Part shown: piece after piece, positions 16,279-24,192 of the stretch
Layout of the letters: each line of letters starts with the position of its first letter
How positions within the stretch are numbered: position 1 is the stretch's first letter
NCBI GenBank assembly: GCA_041584475.1
Contig: JBFHDX010000049.1
Location: forward strand, 1-27,264
Reading direction: 5' to 3'
Source of the DNA: JBFHDX01 sp041584475
GTDB lineage: Bacteria; Pseudomonadota; Alphaproteobacteria; UBA8366; JADFVY01
DNA length: 27,264 nucleotides
Made by a program: the position numbers and the translations under genes
Notes under the pieces: generated by a model
What the model was told of the DNA's origin: nothing
Databases searched by the model: none
Seen by the model: only the letters and a program-made list of their open reading frames with translations

Positions 16279-16287
16279 CATATCCTT

Positions 16288-16319
16288 ACGCAAACGTTTA
16301 CTACGAACGCAAAGGTTTA
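16288..16319. repeat. 13-bp direct repeat upstream of the histidine kinase
   Basis: ACGCAAACGTTTA (16288-16300) and ACGCAAAGGTTTA (16307-16319) match at 12 of 13 positions with a 19-bp period. The first copy has a palindromic core AAACGTTT. They lie directly upstream of the kinase ribosome-binding site and downstream of mcd. A binding site for a regulator is a reasonable reading. Confidence 0.6.
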
Positions 16320-16352
16320 TTGCGGCTCGATGAATGCAACCCCGCGGACGGC

Positions 16353-18044
16353 TCAGTTGCGGCCGCTGAGGAGCCCGCGTGCGATCACCTGTGCCTGGAT
16401 CTCGGCGGCGCCTTCGAAGATATTGAGAATTCGTGCATCGCACAGGACGCGCGAAATCTCGTATTCCTCCGCATAGCCGTTGCCGCCGTGGATCTGCAGG
16501 GCGTTGTCGGCGTTCGCCCAGGCGACCCGAGCCGCGAGCAGTTTGGCCATGCCCGCCTCGATGTCGCAGCGCCGATCGGAATCCTTCTGGCGCGCCGCGA
16601 ACAGCGTCAGCTGCCGGGCGATCATGGTCTCGACCGCCATCCAGGCGAGCTTTCCCGCTACCCTCGGGAACGCAGCGATGGCCTTGCCGAACTGGACCCG
16701 TTCGCGCGCGTAGGCGAGGCCCAGTTCCAGCGCATTCTGCGCGACACCGACGGCCCGGGCGGCGGTCTGGATTCGCGCCGATTCGAAGGTCGCCATGAGC
16801 TGCCTGAAACCCTGCCCCTCGACCCGCCCCAGCAGGTTGTCGGCCGGCACCGCGAAACCGTCGAAGCCGAGCTCGTACTCCTTCATGCCGCGGTAGCCGA
16901 GAACGCGGATCTCGGTGCCCGTCATGCCCGGGGCGGGAAACGGGTCGCTCTCGCTGCCGCGCGGCTTCTCGGCGATGAACATGGACAGGCCGCGATGATC
17001 CGACGATTCCGGATCGGTACGCGCGAGCAGGGTCATCACGTCGCTGCGCGCTGCGTGCGTGATCCATGTCTTGGCGCCGGTGATGCGGTACGTGTCGCCG
17101 TCGCGCACCGCGCGGGCCTTCAGGGCGCCGAGATCGGATCCGGTGTTCGGCTCCGTGAACACCGCCGTCGGCAGGATCGCGCCGGAGGCGATGCCGGGCA
17201 GCCACCGAGCCTTCTGATCGTCGGTGCCGCCGAGACGAATCAGCTCGGCGGCGATCTCGGAGCGGGTGCCGAGCGAACCGACACCGAGATAGCCGCGCGA
17301 CAGCTCTTCGGTGACGACGCACATGGCCGACTTGCCCATGCCGAGACCGCCGTGCTCCTCGGGCACCGTGAGGCCGAAAATGCCGAGCTCGGCCAGCTGC
17401 TCGATGATGTCCAGCGGGATCAGCACGTCGCGCCGATGCCAGTCGTGGCAGTGCGGGGCGACCCGTTCCTCGGCGAAGCGGCGAAACTGCTGGCGCACCA
17501 TGTCGAGCATCTCGTCGCCGAGTGCCGCGTCCCCGAACCGGCCGTCGCCGGCGAGCTCGGCGATGCGCTGCCGGGCGCCGGCGGTATTGCCGGTGGCGAC
17601 GAGATCGGCGGTGGCCGCGCGGAAGGTCTCGGTCGCGCGCTCGGGCACCCCCATGTCCCCGGGCCGCGCGATCTCCACCTGGCTGAGCGCGATGCCGCCG
17701 GCAAGCTGCGCGCAATACTCGCCGAACGCGGCGCCCAGCGTCAGCGCCTCGATTTCGCCGAAGCAGCCGGCGTCCTGGCAGCGCTCCGCCCAGCCGAGCA
17801 TCTGCCGCAGCGCCTCGACGTAGGTCGCCGCCCAGGCGAACGCATGCGCGGCGTACTGCGCGCGCTCCAGCGCAGCCGCATCGACGCGTCCGCCGCGAAC
17901 GACCATGCCGGCGACGCCGGTCCGCGCGGCGTCCAGGAACGTCTCCGCCGCAGACAGCGCGCTGCGGCAGGTCCGCGGCGAGACCGTCTGCGCCATCGAC
18001 GTCCCGGCGGCGCGGTCGGCACCCGGCTCGGCTGTCTTTCCCAT
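16353..18044 (-). CDS. mcd: Methylsuccinyl-CoA dehydrogenase (ethylmalonyl-CoA pathway)
   Basis: A 563-residue flavoprotein oxidising (2S)-methylsuccinyl-CoA to mesaconyl-CoA. Residues from about 165 on are an acyl-CoA dehydrogenase: GIFGLTVPEEHGG, AVFTEPNTGSDLGALKARA, ITGAKTWITHAA, RVQFGKAIAAFP and HGGNGYAEEYEISR. The likely catalytic base is E544 in NIFEGAAEIQ, equivalent to the Glu of medium-chain acyl-CoA dehydrogenase. The N-terminal extension of about 150 residues (with AYAAHAFAWAATYVEALRQM-like helices) is characteristic of Mcd and absent from ordinary fatty acyl-CoA dehydrogenases. The ATG at 18044 has GGGGGAG upstream. It follows ccr by 31 nt on the same strand, so the two are probably cotranscribed. 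Specificity is inferred from the extension plus the ccr and ecm neighbours. Confidence 0.93.
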   Translation of the reverse strand: MGKTAEPGADRAAGTSMAQTVSPRTCRSALSAAETFLDAARTGVAGMVVRGGRVDAAALERAQYAAHAFAWAATYVEALRQMLGWAERCQDAGCFGEIEALTLGAAFGEYCAQLAGGIALSQVEIARPGDMGVPERATETFRAATADLVATGNTAGARQRIAELAGDGRFGDAALGDEMLDMVRQQFRRFAEERVAPHCHDWHRRDVLIPLDIIEQLAELGIFGLTVPEEHGGLGMGKSAMCVVTEELSRGYLGVGSLGTRSEIAAELIRLGGTDDQKARWLPGIASGAILPTAVFTEPNTGSDLGALKARAVRDGDTYRITGAKTWITHAARSDVMTLLARTDPESSDHRGLSMFIAEKPRGSESDPFPAPGMTGTEIRVLGYRGMKEYELGFDGFAVPADNLLGRVEGQGFRQLMATFESARIQTAARAVGVAQNALELGLAYARERVQFGKAIAAFPRVAGKLAWMAVETMIARQLTLFAARQKDSDRRCDIEAGMAKLLAARVAWANADNALQIHGGNGYAEEYEISRVLCDARILNIFEGAAEIQAQVIARGLLSGRN

Positions 18045-18075
18045 GCGCGGTCTCCCCCGAGTCGCGGGCGGCGGG

Positions 18076-19356
18076 TCACCCCTCGATCGCGTCTTCGAGG
18101 GTGCGCATGCCCGGATGTTTCGCCTGGACGAGGACCGCCATGTTTCCGGGCTTGTGCTTGTTGGCGCGCATCTTGGCGTGCGCCCGCGGGATGTCGTCCC
18201 ACGAGAAGACCTCCGACATGCAGGGGTCGATGCGCCTTTCGATCATCAGACGGTTCGCCTGACCGGCCTGCATCAGGTTGGCGAAATGGCTGCCCTGGAT
18301 GCGCTTCTGGCGCATCCACACGAAGCGCGCGTCGAACGTCAGGTTGTAACCGGTCGTGCCGGCGCAGAAGACGACCATGCCGCCGCGCTTGACGACGAAG
18401 CACGACACCGGAAAGGTCTGTTCGCCCGGATGCTCGAAGACGAAGTCGACATCGTTGCCCTTGCCGGTGATGTCCCAGATCGCCTTGCCGAACTTGCGGA
18501 CTTCCTTCATGTAATCCCCGAACTCCGGAGAGCCGACATCCGGCAGGCGGCCCCAGCAGTCGAAATCCTTGCGGTTGATCACGCCGCGCGCACCGAGCTG
18601 CATCGCGAAGTCGCGCTTGGTCTCGTCGGAGATGATGCCGATGGCGTTGGCGCCGGCGGTGGCGATGAGCTGGATCGCCATCGAGCCGAGGCCGCCCGAA
18701 GCGCCCCAGACCAGCACGTTGTGCGTCGGCTTGAGCGTGTGCGGACGGTGCCCGAACAGCATGCGGTAGGCGGTCGCCAGGGTCAGCACGTAGCAACCGC
18801 ACTCCTCCCAGGTGAGATGCTTGGGCCGCGGCATGAGCTGCTGCGCCTGGACGCGGGTGAACTGGGCGAACGAGCCGTCCGGCGTCTCGTAGCCCCAGAT
18901 CCTCTGCGTCGGCGAGAACATCGGATCGCCGCCGTTGCACTCCTCGTCGTCACCGTCGTCCTGGTTGCAGTGCACGACGACCTCGTCGCCGACCTTCCAG
19001 CGCTTGACCTTGGAGCCGACCGCCCAGACGATGCCGGCGGCGTCCGATCCGGCGATGTGATACTCCGCCTTGTGGACGTCGAAGACGGAAACCGGCACGC
19101 CGAGCGACGCCCAGACACCGTTGTAGTTGACGCCGGCCGACATCACCATGACGAGCACCTCGTGGCTGTCGATCGCCGGCGTGTCTACGACCTCGACCTG
19201 CATCGCCTGCTCTGGCTCGCCGTGCCGCTCGCGCCGGATCAACCATGCATACATCTGCTTCGGCACGTGGCCGAGCGGCGGAATCTCGCCGATCTCGTAA
19301 AGGTCCTTCTTCGGCAGGTTCGCCGTTATGTCGATTACGTTCGCGGTGTCACTCAT
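18076..19356 (-). CDS. ccr: Crotonyl-CoA carboxylase/reductase
   Basis: A 426-residue NADPH-dependent MDR-superfamily enzyme carrying out reductive carboxylation of crotonyl-CoA to (2S)-ethylmalonyl-CoA, the committing step of the ethylmalonyl-CoA pathway. It begins with KDLYEIGEIPPLGHVP and has SAGVNYNGVWASLG (73-86), the AGSDAAGIVWAVG core, HCNQDDGDDEECNGGDPM, TWEECGCYVLTLATAYRMLFG (long CoA/cofactor region), the nucleotide-binding VWGASGGLGSMAIQL (216-230) and QGSHFANLMQA with H357. The acidic D-D-G-D-D insertion and the GSHFAN motif separate it from plain crotonyl-CoA reductases and zinc alcohol dehydrogenases. The ATG at 19356 leaves a 175-nt control region shared with divergent ecm. Confidence 0.97.
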   Translation of the reverse strand: MSDTANVIDITANLPKKDLYEIGEIPPLGHVPKQMYAWLIRRERHGEPEQAMQVEVVDTPAIDSHEVLVMVMSAGVNYNGVWASLGVPVSVFDVHKAEYHIAGSDAAGIVWAVGSKVKRWKVGDEVVVHCNQDDGDDEECNGGDPMFSPTQRIWGYETPDGSFAQFTRVQAQQLMPRPKHLTWEECGCYVLTLATAYRMLFGHRPHTLKPTHNVLVWGASGGLGSMAIQLIATAGANAIGIISDETKRDFAMQLGARGVINRKDFDCWGRLPDVGSPEFGDYMKEVRKFGKAIWDITGKGNDVDFVFEHPGEQTFPVSCFVVKRGGMVVFCAGTTGYNLTFDARFVWMRQKRIQGSHFANLMQAGQANRLMIERRIDPCMSEVFSWDDIPRAHAKMRANKHKPGNMAVLVQAKHPGMRTLEDAIEG

Positions 19357-19419
19357 CGTCAAACCGTCCGTGCTGCTGTGGCGGAGCGTCGCTGCATGGC
19401 CCCTTGGTATCCGAATTTT

Positions 19420-19430
19420 TTGCATTGCAC
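19420..19430. promoter_or_regulatory. TGC-N3-GCA dyad, ccr-proximal
   Basis: The sequence TTGC-ATT-GCAC lies 64 bp upstream of the ccr start. It shares the TGC-N3-GCA core with the larger dyad at 19479-19495. The two centres are about 62 bp, close to six helical turns, apart. A shared regulator of the divergent ccr and ecm promoters is an inference. Confidence 0.4.
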
Positions 19431-19478
19431 AATACGCAAGCCTGTTTCAGATTGTAGTTGCCAGCAGACACTTTATGT

Positions 19479-19495
19479 CCGCTGCGTTGCAGCGG
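19479..19495. promoter_or_regulatory. Perfect inverted repeat CCGCTGC-GTT-GCAGCGG, ecm-proximal
   Basis: A 17-bp element with 7-bp perfect arms around a 3-bp spacer, ending 36 bp before the ecm ATG. Its CTGC-N3-GCAG core resembles the TGC-rich sites reported for PhaR, the alphaproteobacterial polyhydroxybutyrate regulator. The position, close to or just past the expected ecm transcription start, would suit a repressor. The regulator assignment is an inference; the palindrome itself is certain. Confidence 0.5.
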
Positions 19496-19531
19496 GACGG
19501 GTTTTCCGGACGGCGGGCGGGAGAGGCTGAC

Positions 19532-21541
19532 ATGGCGAAAAAGACCGACACCCGCGTCGAGAAGGCGCAGCCGGCCGGCCGCGACCGGCCGTGGCTGATC
19601 CGCACCTATTCCGGCCACACCTCGGCGCGCGCGTCGAACGAGCTCTACCGCACCAACCTCGAACGTGGCCAGACCGGGCTCTCGGTCGCCTTCGATCTGC
19701 CGACGCAGACCGCGTACGACAGCGACCATCCGCTGGCGCGCGGCGAGGTCGGCAAGGTCGGGGTGCCGATCTGCCATCTCGGCGACATGGAGGCGCTGTT
19801 CGACGGGATCCCGGTGGCGCGGATGAACACCTCGATGACGATCAACGCGCCGGCGGCCTGGCTGCTGGCGCTCTACATCGCCGTCGCCGAGCGGCAGGGC
19901 GCGGCGCGCCGCGATCTGGCGGGGACGACGCAGAACGACATCGTCAAGGAGTATCTGTCGCGCGGCACGCATATCTTTCCGCCGGCGGCGAGCCTGCGGC
20001 TCACCAACGACGTCATCGCGTTCACCTGCCGCGAGGTTCCGAAGTGGAACCCGATCAACGTCTGCTCCTATCACCTCCAGGAAGCCGGCGCCACGCCGGC
20101 GCAGGAGCTCGCCTACGCGCTGGCGACCGCGATCGCCGTGCTCGATTCCCTGCGCGACGGCGGCCAGCTCGATGCGGCGGCGTTCCCGAAGGCCGTCGGC
20201 CGGATCAGCTTCTTCGTCAATGCCGGCATCCGTTTCGTCACCGAGATGTGCAAAATGCGCGCGTTCGTGCGCCTCTGGGACGAGATTTGCGACCAGCGCT
20301 ATGGCGTCCGGGATCCGGCGCTGCGCCGGTTCCGGTACGGCGTCCAGGTGAACTCGCTGGGTCTTACCGAACAGCAGCCCGAGAACAACGTCTACCGGAT
20401 CCTTCTCGAGATGCTGGCGGTCGTGCTGTCGAAGAACGCGCGGGCGCGGGCGGTGCAGCTGCCCACCTGGAACGAGGCGCTGGGCCTGCCGCGACCGTGG
20501 GACCAGCAGTGGTCGCTGCGCCTGCAGCAGATCGTCGCCCACGAGACCGATCTGCTCGAATTCGATGACCTGTTCGACGGCTCACCGGTCGTCGAGCGCA
20601 AGGTCGGCGAGCTCGTCGCCGAGGCACGCGAAGAACTGGCGGTGATCGAGGCCATGGGCGGTGCCATCGCCGGCGTCGAGTCCGGCTACATGAAGGAGCA
20701 GCTTGTCCGCTCGAATGCCCGTCGGCTCGCCGCGATCGAGTCGGGCATGCAAACGGTCGTCGGCGTCAACCGGTTCACCGAGGCCGCCGAGTCGCCGCTG
20801 GCCGCGGACGGGGCGGTGCTCACCGTCGATCACACGGCGGAGGATACCCAGATCCGCAACCTCGCCGCCTGGCGCGCGGGGCGCGACGCGAAGCAGGCGG
20901 CGGCGGCGCTGGCGAAGCTGGAACGGGCCGCCCGCGAGGGCGGCAGCATCATGGACGCGTCCATCGCCTGCGCCCATGCAGGCGTCACGACCGGCGAGTG
21001 GGGCGATGCGCTGCGCGATGTCTTCGGCGAGTACCGTGCGCCGACCGGAGTCGGGGCCGCGGCCGGTGCCGCCGACGCCGCGACGCTGGCGAATCTTCGC
21101 CGGCGCGTCGCGAAACTGTCCGGCAAGCTCGGCCGTGCGGTGACGATCGTGGTCGGCAAACCGGGTCTCGACGGACATTCGAACGGCGCGGAGCAGATCG
21201 CGGTGCGCGCCGAAGAGGCCGGCATGGTCGTGATCTATGACGGGATCCGCCTGACGCCGGCGGAGATCGTCGCGGCGGCGAAGCGCAGCGCTGCCCATGT
21301 CGTCGGCCTCTCGATCCTGTCCGGCAGCCACGTCGAGCTCGTGCGCGAAGTTGTCCGACTGTTGCGCGAGGCCGGGCTGGCCGAGGTGCCGGTGGTCGTC
21401 GGCGGCATCATCCCGGCGGCCGACGAGGGTGCGCTGCGCAACATGGGCGTGGCGCGCGTCTATACTCCGAAGGATTACGATCTCAACCGCGTCCTCGATG
21501 AGATCCTCGACCTCATCGACCGCGACGCCGAAGCGGCGTAG
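19532..21541 (+). CDS. ecm: Ethylmalonyl-CoA mutase (adenosylcobalamin-dependent)
   Basis: A 669-residue single-chain mutase converting (2R)-ethylmalonyl-CoA to (2S)-methylsuccinyl-CoA. The N-terminal barrel carries RPWLIRTYSGHTSARASNELY, LSVAFDLPTQTAYDSDHP, MNTSMTINAPAAWLLALY, RGTHIFPP, NVCSYHLQEAGAT and NSLGLTEQQPENNVYRI. The C-terminal B12 domain has GKPGLDGHSNG, in which H549 is the cobalt ligand, then LSILSGSH and VVVGGIIP. The family is that of methylmalonyl-CoA mutase; adjacency to ccr and mcd, and the single-subunit form, favour the ethylmalonyl enzyme. The ATG at 19532 has GGGAGAGG upstream. The open frame extends to 19328 but runs across the ccr promoter and is not used. No G-chaperone gene (meaB) lies in the window. 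Confidence 0.96.
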   Translation: MAKKTDTRVEKAQPAGRDRPWLIRTYSGHTSARASNELYRTNLERGQTGLSVAFDLPTQTAYDSDHPLARGEVGKVGVPICHLGDMEALFDGIPVARMNTSMTINAPAAWLLALYIAVAERQGAARRDLAGTTQNDIVKEYLSRGTHIFPPAASLRLTNDVIAFTCREVPKWNPINVCSYHLQEAGATPAQELAYALATAIAVLDSLRDGGQLDAAAFPKAVGRISFFVNAGIRFVTEMCKMRAFVRLWDEICDQRYGVRDPALRRFRYGVQVNSLGLTEQQPENNVYRILLEMLAVVLSKNARARAVQLPTWNEALGLPRPWDQQWSLRLQQIVAHETDLLEFDDLFDGSPVVERKVGELVAEAREELAVIEAMGGAIAGVESGYMKEQLVRSNARRLAAIESGMQTVVGVNRFTEAAESPLAADGAVLTVDHTAEDTQIRNLAAWRAGRDAKQAAAALAKLERAAREGGSIMDASIACAHAGVTTGEWGDALRDVFGEYRAPTGVGAAAGAADAATLANLRRRVAKLSGKLGRAVTIVVGKPGLDGHSNGAEQIAVRAEEAGMVVIYDGIRLTPAEIVAAAKRSAAHVVGLSILSGSHVELVREVVRLLREAGLAEVPVVVGGIIPAADEGALRNMGVARVYTPKDYDLNRVLDEILDLIDRDAEAA

Positions 21542-21562
21542 CGGCGGCGAAACCTGTCGCGA

Positions 21563-21814
21563 TCAGTCCCGCTTCTTGGGCTTTCGCGGCTTGCCGCGGC
21601 CGGCGCGGGACGCCTGCGGCCGGCTCGAGCGGGATACGGGCGCCGGTCCGGGGAACTTCAGGATCTTTTGCTCCTCGTGCGGCACCGGCGCGCTGGCGAC
21701 GGCGACGGCACGCGCCAGCGGCGAGCGCACGACCGGTTCGAACGCCGCGGCCCCGCCATGGCGGTAACGAACAAGACTCGACGGGCGCCGCTGATAGATC
21801 CAGAGTTCGGCCAT
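21563..21814 (-). CDS. Small basic hypothetical protein
   Basis: An 83-residue protein that I do not recognise. It starts MAELWIYQRRPSSLVRYRHGG, has a central FEPVVRSPLARAVAVAS segment, and ends in a strongly basic, probably disordered tail (RAGRGKPRKPKKRD). No signal peptide, TM helix or Cys motif is visible. The ATG at 21814 has a good GGTGGGAG upstream, which supports translation; the frame remains open further upstream but with worse start sites. It converges with ecm after 21 nt and is divergent from the AEC transporter. The basic tail could bind nucleic acid or merely be low-complexity. Likely real because of the ribosome-binding site, but unproven. Confidence 0.6.
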   Translation of the reverse strand: MAELWIYQRRPSSLVRYRHGGAAAFEPVVRSPLARAVAVASAPVPHEEQKILKFPGPAPVSRSSRPQASRAGRGKPRKPKKRD

Positions 21815-22118
21815 CGACTCCCACCTTGTCTGCTTTTTCCGGTCTGCTCTAAGGCGCGGTTTGCTTGGTCCCGGTTCGTTCTCAGGCACGGGCAGCGCGG
21901 CCGACGCTCCCCACATATGAGCCGATGGCACGGCAATGTCCAGTCACGATGTCGGCCACCCTCCCGCCGGGCCGCAGCTCCCGATTGCGCGGTAACAGGA
22001 ATTTAACCACCGTTGCGCAGTATCACCGGTGACCGCGCCCGGTTCGGCGGGTTGCGGCCTTTCGTCAACGGCGTCGGGCCTGCTGGTCGGGACGTCGTCT
22101 GGAGGGGATATTCTTGCT
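21815..22118. other. Intergenic region between divergent genes, no gene seen
   Basis: This 304-nt spacer should hold the promoters of the small basic protein (minus) and of the first AEC transporter (plus). It contains a 10-bp perfect palindrome TCACCGGTGA at 22023-22032 and a locally A/T-richer stretch around 22000-22016. I see no convincing -35/-10 pair, no RNA gene and no ORF with a ribosome-binding site. Confidence 0.5.
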
Positions 22119-23057
22119 ATGGAACAGGTACTGTTGCTGGTGGCGCCCGTCGTCGGGATCGCACTCGTCGGATATGTCTGCGTCCGGTTCGACTATGTCT
22201 CGCTGGACACCGCGGAGGGCGTCGCACGGTTCGCCTACAACGTCGTCATTCCGGTCATCATCTTCCAGACGATGGCGCGCAGCGGTTGGCCCGACCGCTG
22301 GGACAATCTTTTCGACGTGTTCGCCAGTTTCTACATCGGTGCGGCGGTCGCCATGGTCGTCGGGATGTTCCTCGCGCGCTTCATGTTCGGCAGTTCGCAC
22401 GCGGAACAGCGAGCTCTCGGCATCGGCGGCTCGCACGGCCAGGTCGCGCTCGTCGGAATCGCGGCCGTGACGCTGATTCTCAAGAGCAACCTCGCCCTGC
22501 CCATGCTCTACATCGTCGGCCTCCACGGGCTGGTCATGAGCCTCCTGGTCTCGCTGATCTCCGGCATCCTCGGCGGTCGGGCGAGCGATCTGCCCAACGC
22601 GCTCGCCGGCGCCGCGAAGAAGCAGATCAGGAACCCCCTCCTCATCGCGCTCGTCGCGGGCGTCCTTTTCGACGCACTCAACATTTCGCTGCCGGGCCTG
22701 GTCAACAGCATCATCGGGACGATCGCCGACGCGGTGCTGCCGGTGACCCTGTTCGGCTTCGGCGGCATGATGGTGCGCTACAAGCTAAGCGGCAGCATGA
22801 ACAAGCCGGCGACGATCGCCGCGGTGAAGCTCGCGATCCATCCGGCCATCGTCTGGCTCCTCGCCACCGAGGTCTTCGTCCCGATCTACGGGGCCTGGAT
22901 CTGGATGGCGGTGATGCTTGCCGCGATGCCGACGACGATGGGCGCGGACGGGCCGGTCGAGCGAGGCGGCGGCGATGCGGCCGGCGCGGCGATCGCGCTT
23001 AACGCATTGCTCGGTATCGTGAGCCTCGCGGCGCTCGTTTACATCATACGGATGTAG
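22119..23057 (+). CDS. AEC (auxin efflux carrier) family transporter 1
   Basis: A 312-residue inner-membrane permease with about ten TM helices in two halves, typical of the AEC/bile-arsenite-riboflavin superfamily. The first half begins VLLLVAPVVGIALVGYVCVR and has ARFAYNVVIPVIIFQTMA with the conserved Asn-Pro-type break. The second begins IRNPLLIALVAGVLFD and has LPVTLFGFGGMMVRYKL, KLAIHPAIVWLLAT and AVMLAAMPTTM. Bacterial members export or import small organic acids; the substrate here is unknown. The ATG at 22119 has GGAGGGG, but 13 nt upstream, a long spacing. It is followed by a second, equally long AEC gene after 94 nt on the same strand. Confidence 0.88.
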   Translation: MEQVLLLVAPVVGIALVGYVCVRFDYVSLDTAEGVARFAYNVVIPVIIFQTMARSGWPDRWDNLFDVFASFYIGAAVAMVVGMFLARFMFGSSHAEQRALGIGGSHGQVALVGIAAVTLILKSNLALPMLYIVGLHGLVMSLLVSLISGILGGRASDLPNALAGAAKKQIRNPLLIALVAGVLFDALNISLPGLVNSIIGTIADAVLPVTLFGFGGMMVRYKLSGSMNKPATIAAVKLAIHPAIVWLLATEVFVPIYGAWIWMAVMLAAMPTTMGADGPVERGGGDAAGAAIALNALLGIVSLAALVYIIRM

Positions 23058-23151
23058 CGACCACCGGAACGGGCAAGCCACGGCGCTTGGACGAGAGCGG
23101 CGGCGCGCCCGCACCGGCGCGTCGCCATCTCGCGAAGAGGGGGACCCACCC

Positions 23152-24090
23152 GTGCAGCTGGAGCAGGTCGCGAGCACGATCCTGCCGGTCTTCGGCATCG
23201 TCCTGCTCGGCTACATCACGGCACGCATCGGCGTGTTTCGGGAACTGGCGGTCGACGGCGTGGCCCAGTACGTGTTTGCGATCGCCATCCCGCTCCTGCT
23301 TTTCCGCACGACCGCGGGTCGCTCGCTGCCGGCGGAGGTGCCGTGGGATTTCCTCTATACCTATTACGGCGGCGCACTCGCGGTCTTCGTGCTCGGCATG
23401 CTCGTCTCCGGCGCCGTGTTCAAGGGTGCCCTTGCCGAGCAGGGCGTGTTCGGCGGTGCTTCCGCCTACTCGAACACCGTGCTCCTGGGCCTGCCGATCG
23501 TCTTTCAGGTGCTCGGCGAGGCGGCGGCGTTGCCGCTGTTCATTCTCATCGGCGTACACAGCCTCGTCCTGGTACCGCTGATCGTGGCGGCGATCAGCAT
23601 CGGCCGCCGCGAGGGCGGCACGATCGGCCGCGTGCTGCGCGAGACCATCGGGGAGATGCTGCAGAACCCGATCATCATCGCGCTCCTCGCCGGCGCGCTC
23701 TACGGCCGGTTCGCGACGACGCTGCCCGCGCCGGTCGATTACGTGGTCAAGACGCTGGGAGACACCGCGGGACCGTGCGCCCTGTTCGCGCTCGGTGGCG
23801 TGCTGGCGCGCTACCGGCTTGCCGGACAGATCAAGGAGGCGGCGACGATCTCGGTGCTCAAGCTGGCCGTCCACCCGCTCGTGGTCTGGATCCTGGGCAC
23901 GCAGGTCTTCCACGTGCGCTCCGACTGGCTGCTCGTGGCCGTACTGCTCGCCGGCATGCCGACCGGAATCAACGTCTTCATCTTCGCCCACCGCTTCACC
24001 GTGGCGACCGGCACGATCGGCATCGCCGTCGTCATGTCGACGGCGCTCGCCGTGTTCAGCCTCACCGGCCTGATCCACCTGATCCGTTAG
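23152..24090 (+). CDS. AEC (auxin efflux carrier) family transporter 2
   Basis: A 312-residue permease with the same two-half fold as its upstream neighbour: QVASTILPVFGIVLLGYITAR, AQYVFAIAIPLLLFRTTA, SAYSNTVLLGLPIVFQVLG, LQNPIIIALLAGALYGRF, CALFALGGVLARYRLAG, KLAVHPLVVWILGTQVF and AVLLAGMPTGINVFIFA. The SNT.LLGLP and MP.G.N motifs are AEC hallmarks and are better kept than in transporter 1, which reads GGSHGQVALVG and AAMPTTMG at the same places. The start is GTG at 23152, preceded by GAGGGGG. The two proteins are diverged tandem paralogues and may be cotranscribed. The substrate is not predictable from sequence alone. Confidence 0.92.
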   Translation: MQLEQVASTILPVFGIVLLGYITARIGVFRELAVDGVAQYVFAIAIPLLLFRTTAGRSLPAEVPWDFLYTYYGGALAVFVLGMLVSGAVFKGALAEQGVFGGASAYSNTVLLGLPIVFQVLGEAAALPLFILIGVHSLVLVPLIVAAISIGRREGGTIGRVLRETIGEMLQNPIIIALLAGALYGRFATTLPAPVDYVVKTLGDTAGPCALFALGGVLARYRLAGQIKEAATISVLKLAVHPLVVWILGTQVFHVRSDWLLVAVLLAGMPTGINVFIFAHRFTVATGTIGIAVVMSTALAVFSLTGLIHLIR

Positions 24091-24110
24091 GGCGCGCGCG
24101 CACGCAGCGC

Positions 24111-24139
24111 TTGATCGGTGCCGCCGCCGGTCCTAGAGT
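24111..24139 (+). promoter_or_regulatory. Candidate promoter of the ACT-like gene
   Basis: TTGATC (24111-24116) and TAGAGT (24134-24139) are spaced by 17 nt, each 4/6 to consensus. Transcription from about 24146 would give a leader of about 115 nt that includes the hairpin at 24193-24215. Confidence 0.3.
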
Positions 24140-24192
24140 GCAGCGGTCATGCAGACGTTCGATCGCAGGCTTCGCGACACGCGAATTAGCCA

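Noticed and set aside
13489..16476. Very long plus-strand ORF (995 codons) opposite pduO, twin-TM and the kinase
   Set aside because: Antisense to three well-supported genes, composition typical of a GC shadow, no recognisable domain.
19357..19531. Specific -35/-10 boxes for ccr and ecm
   Set aside because: Several partial matches exist (for example TTGTGC-N17-TACCAA towards ccr), but none stands out, so no promoter box was called.
19328..19531. Upstream in-frame extension of ecm
   Set aside because: It would run through the ccr start and shared promoter region; the ATG at 19532 has a strong GGGAGAGG and is followed by the conserved N-terminus.
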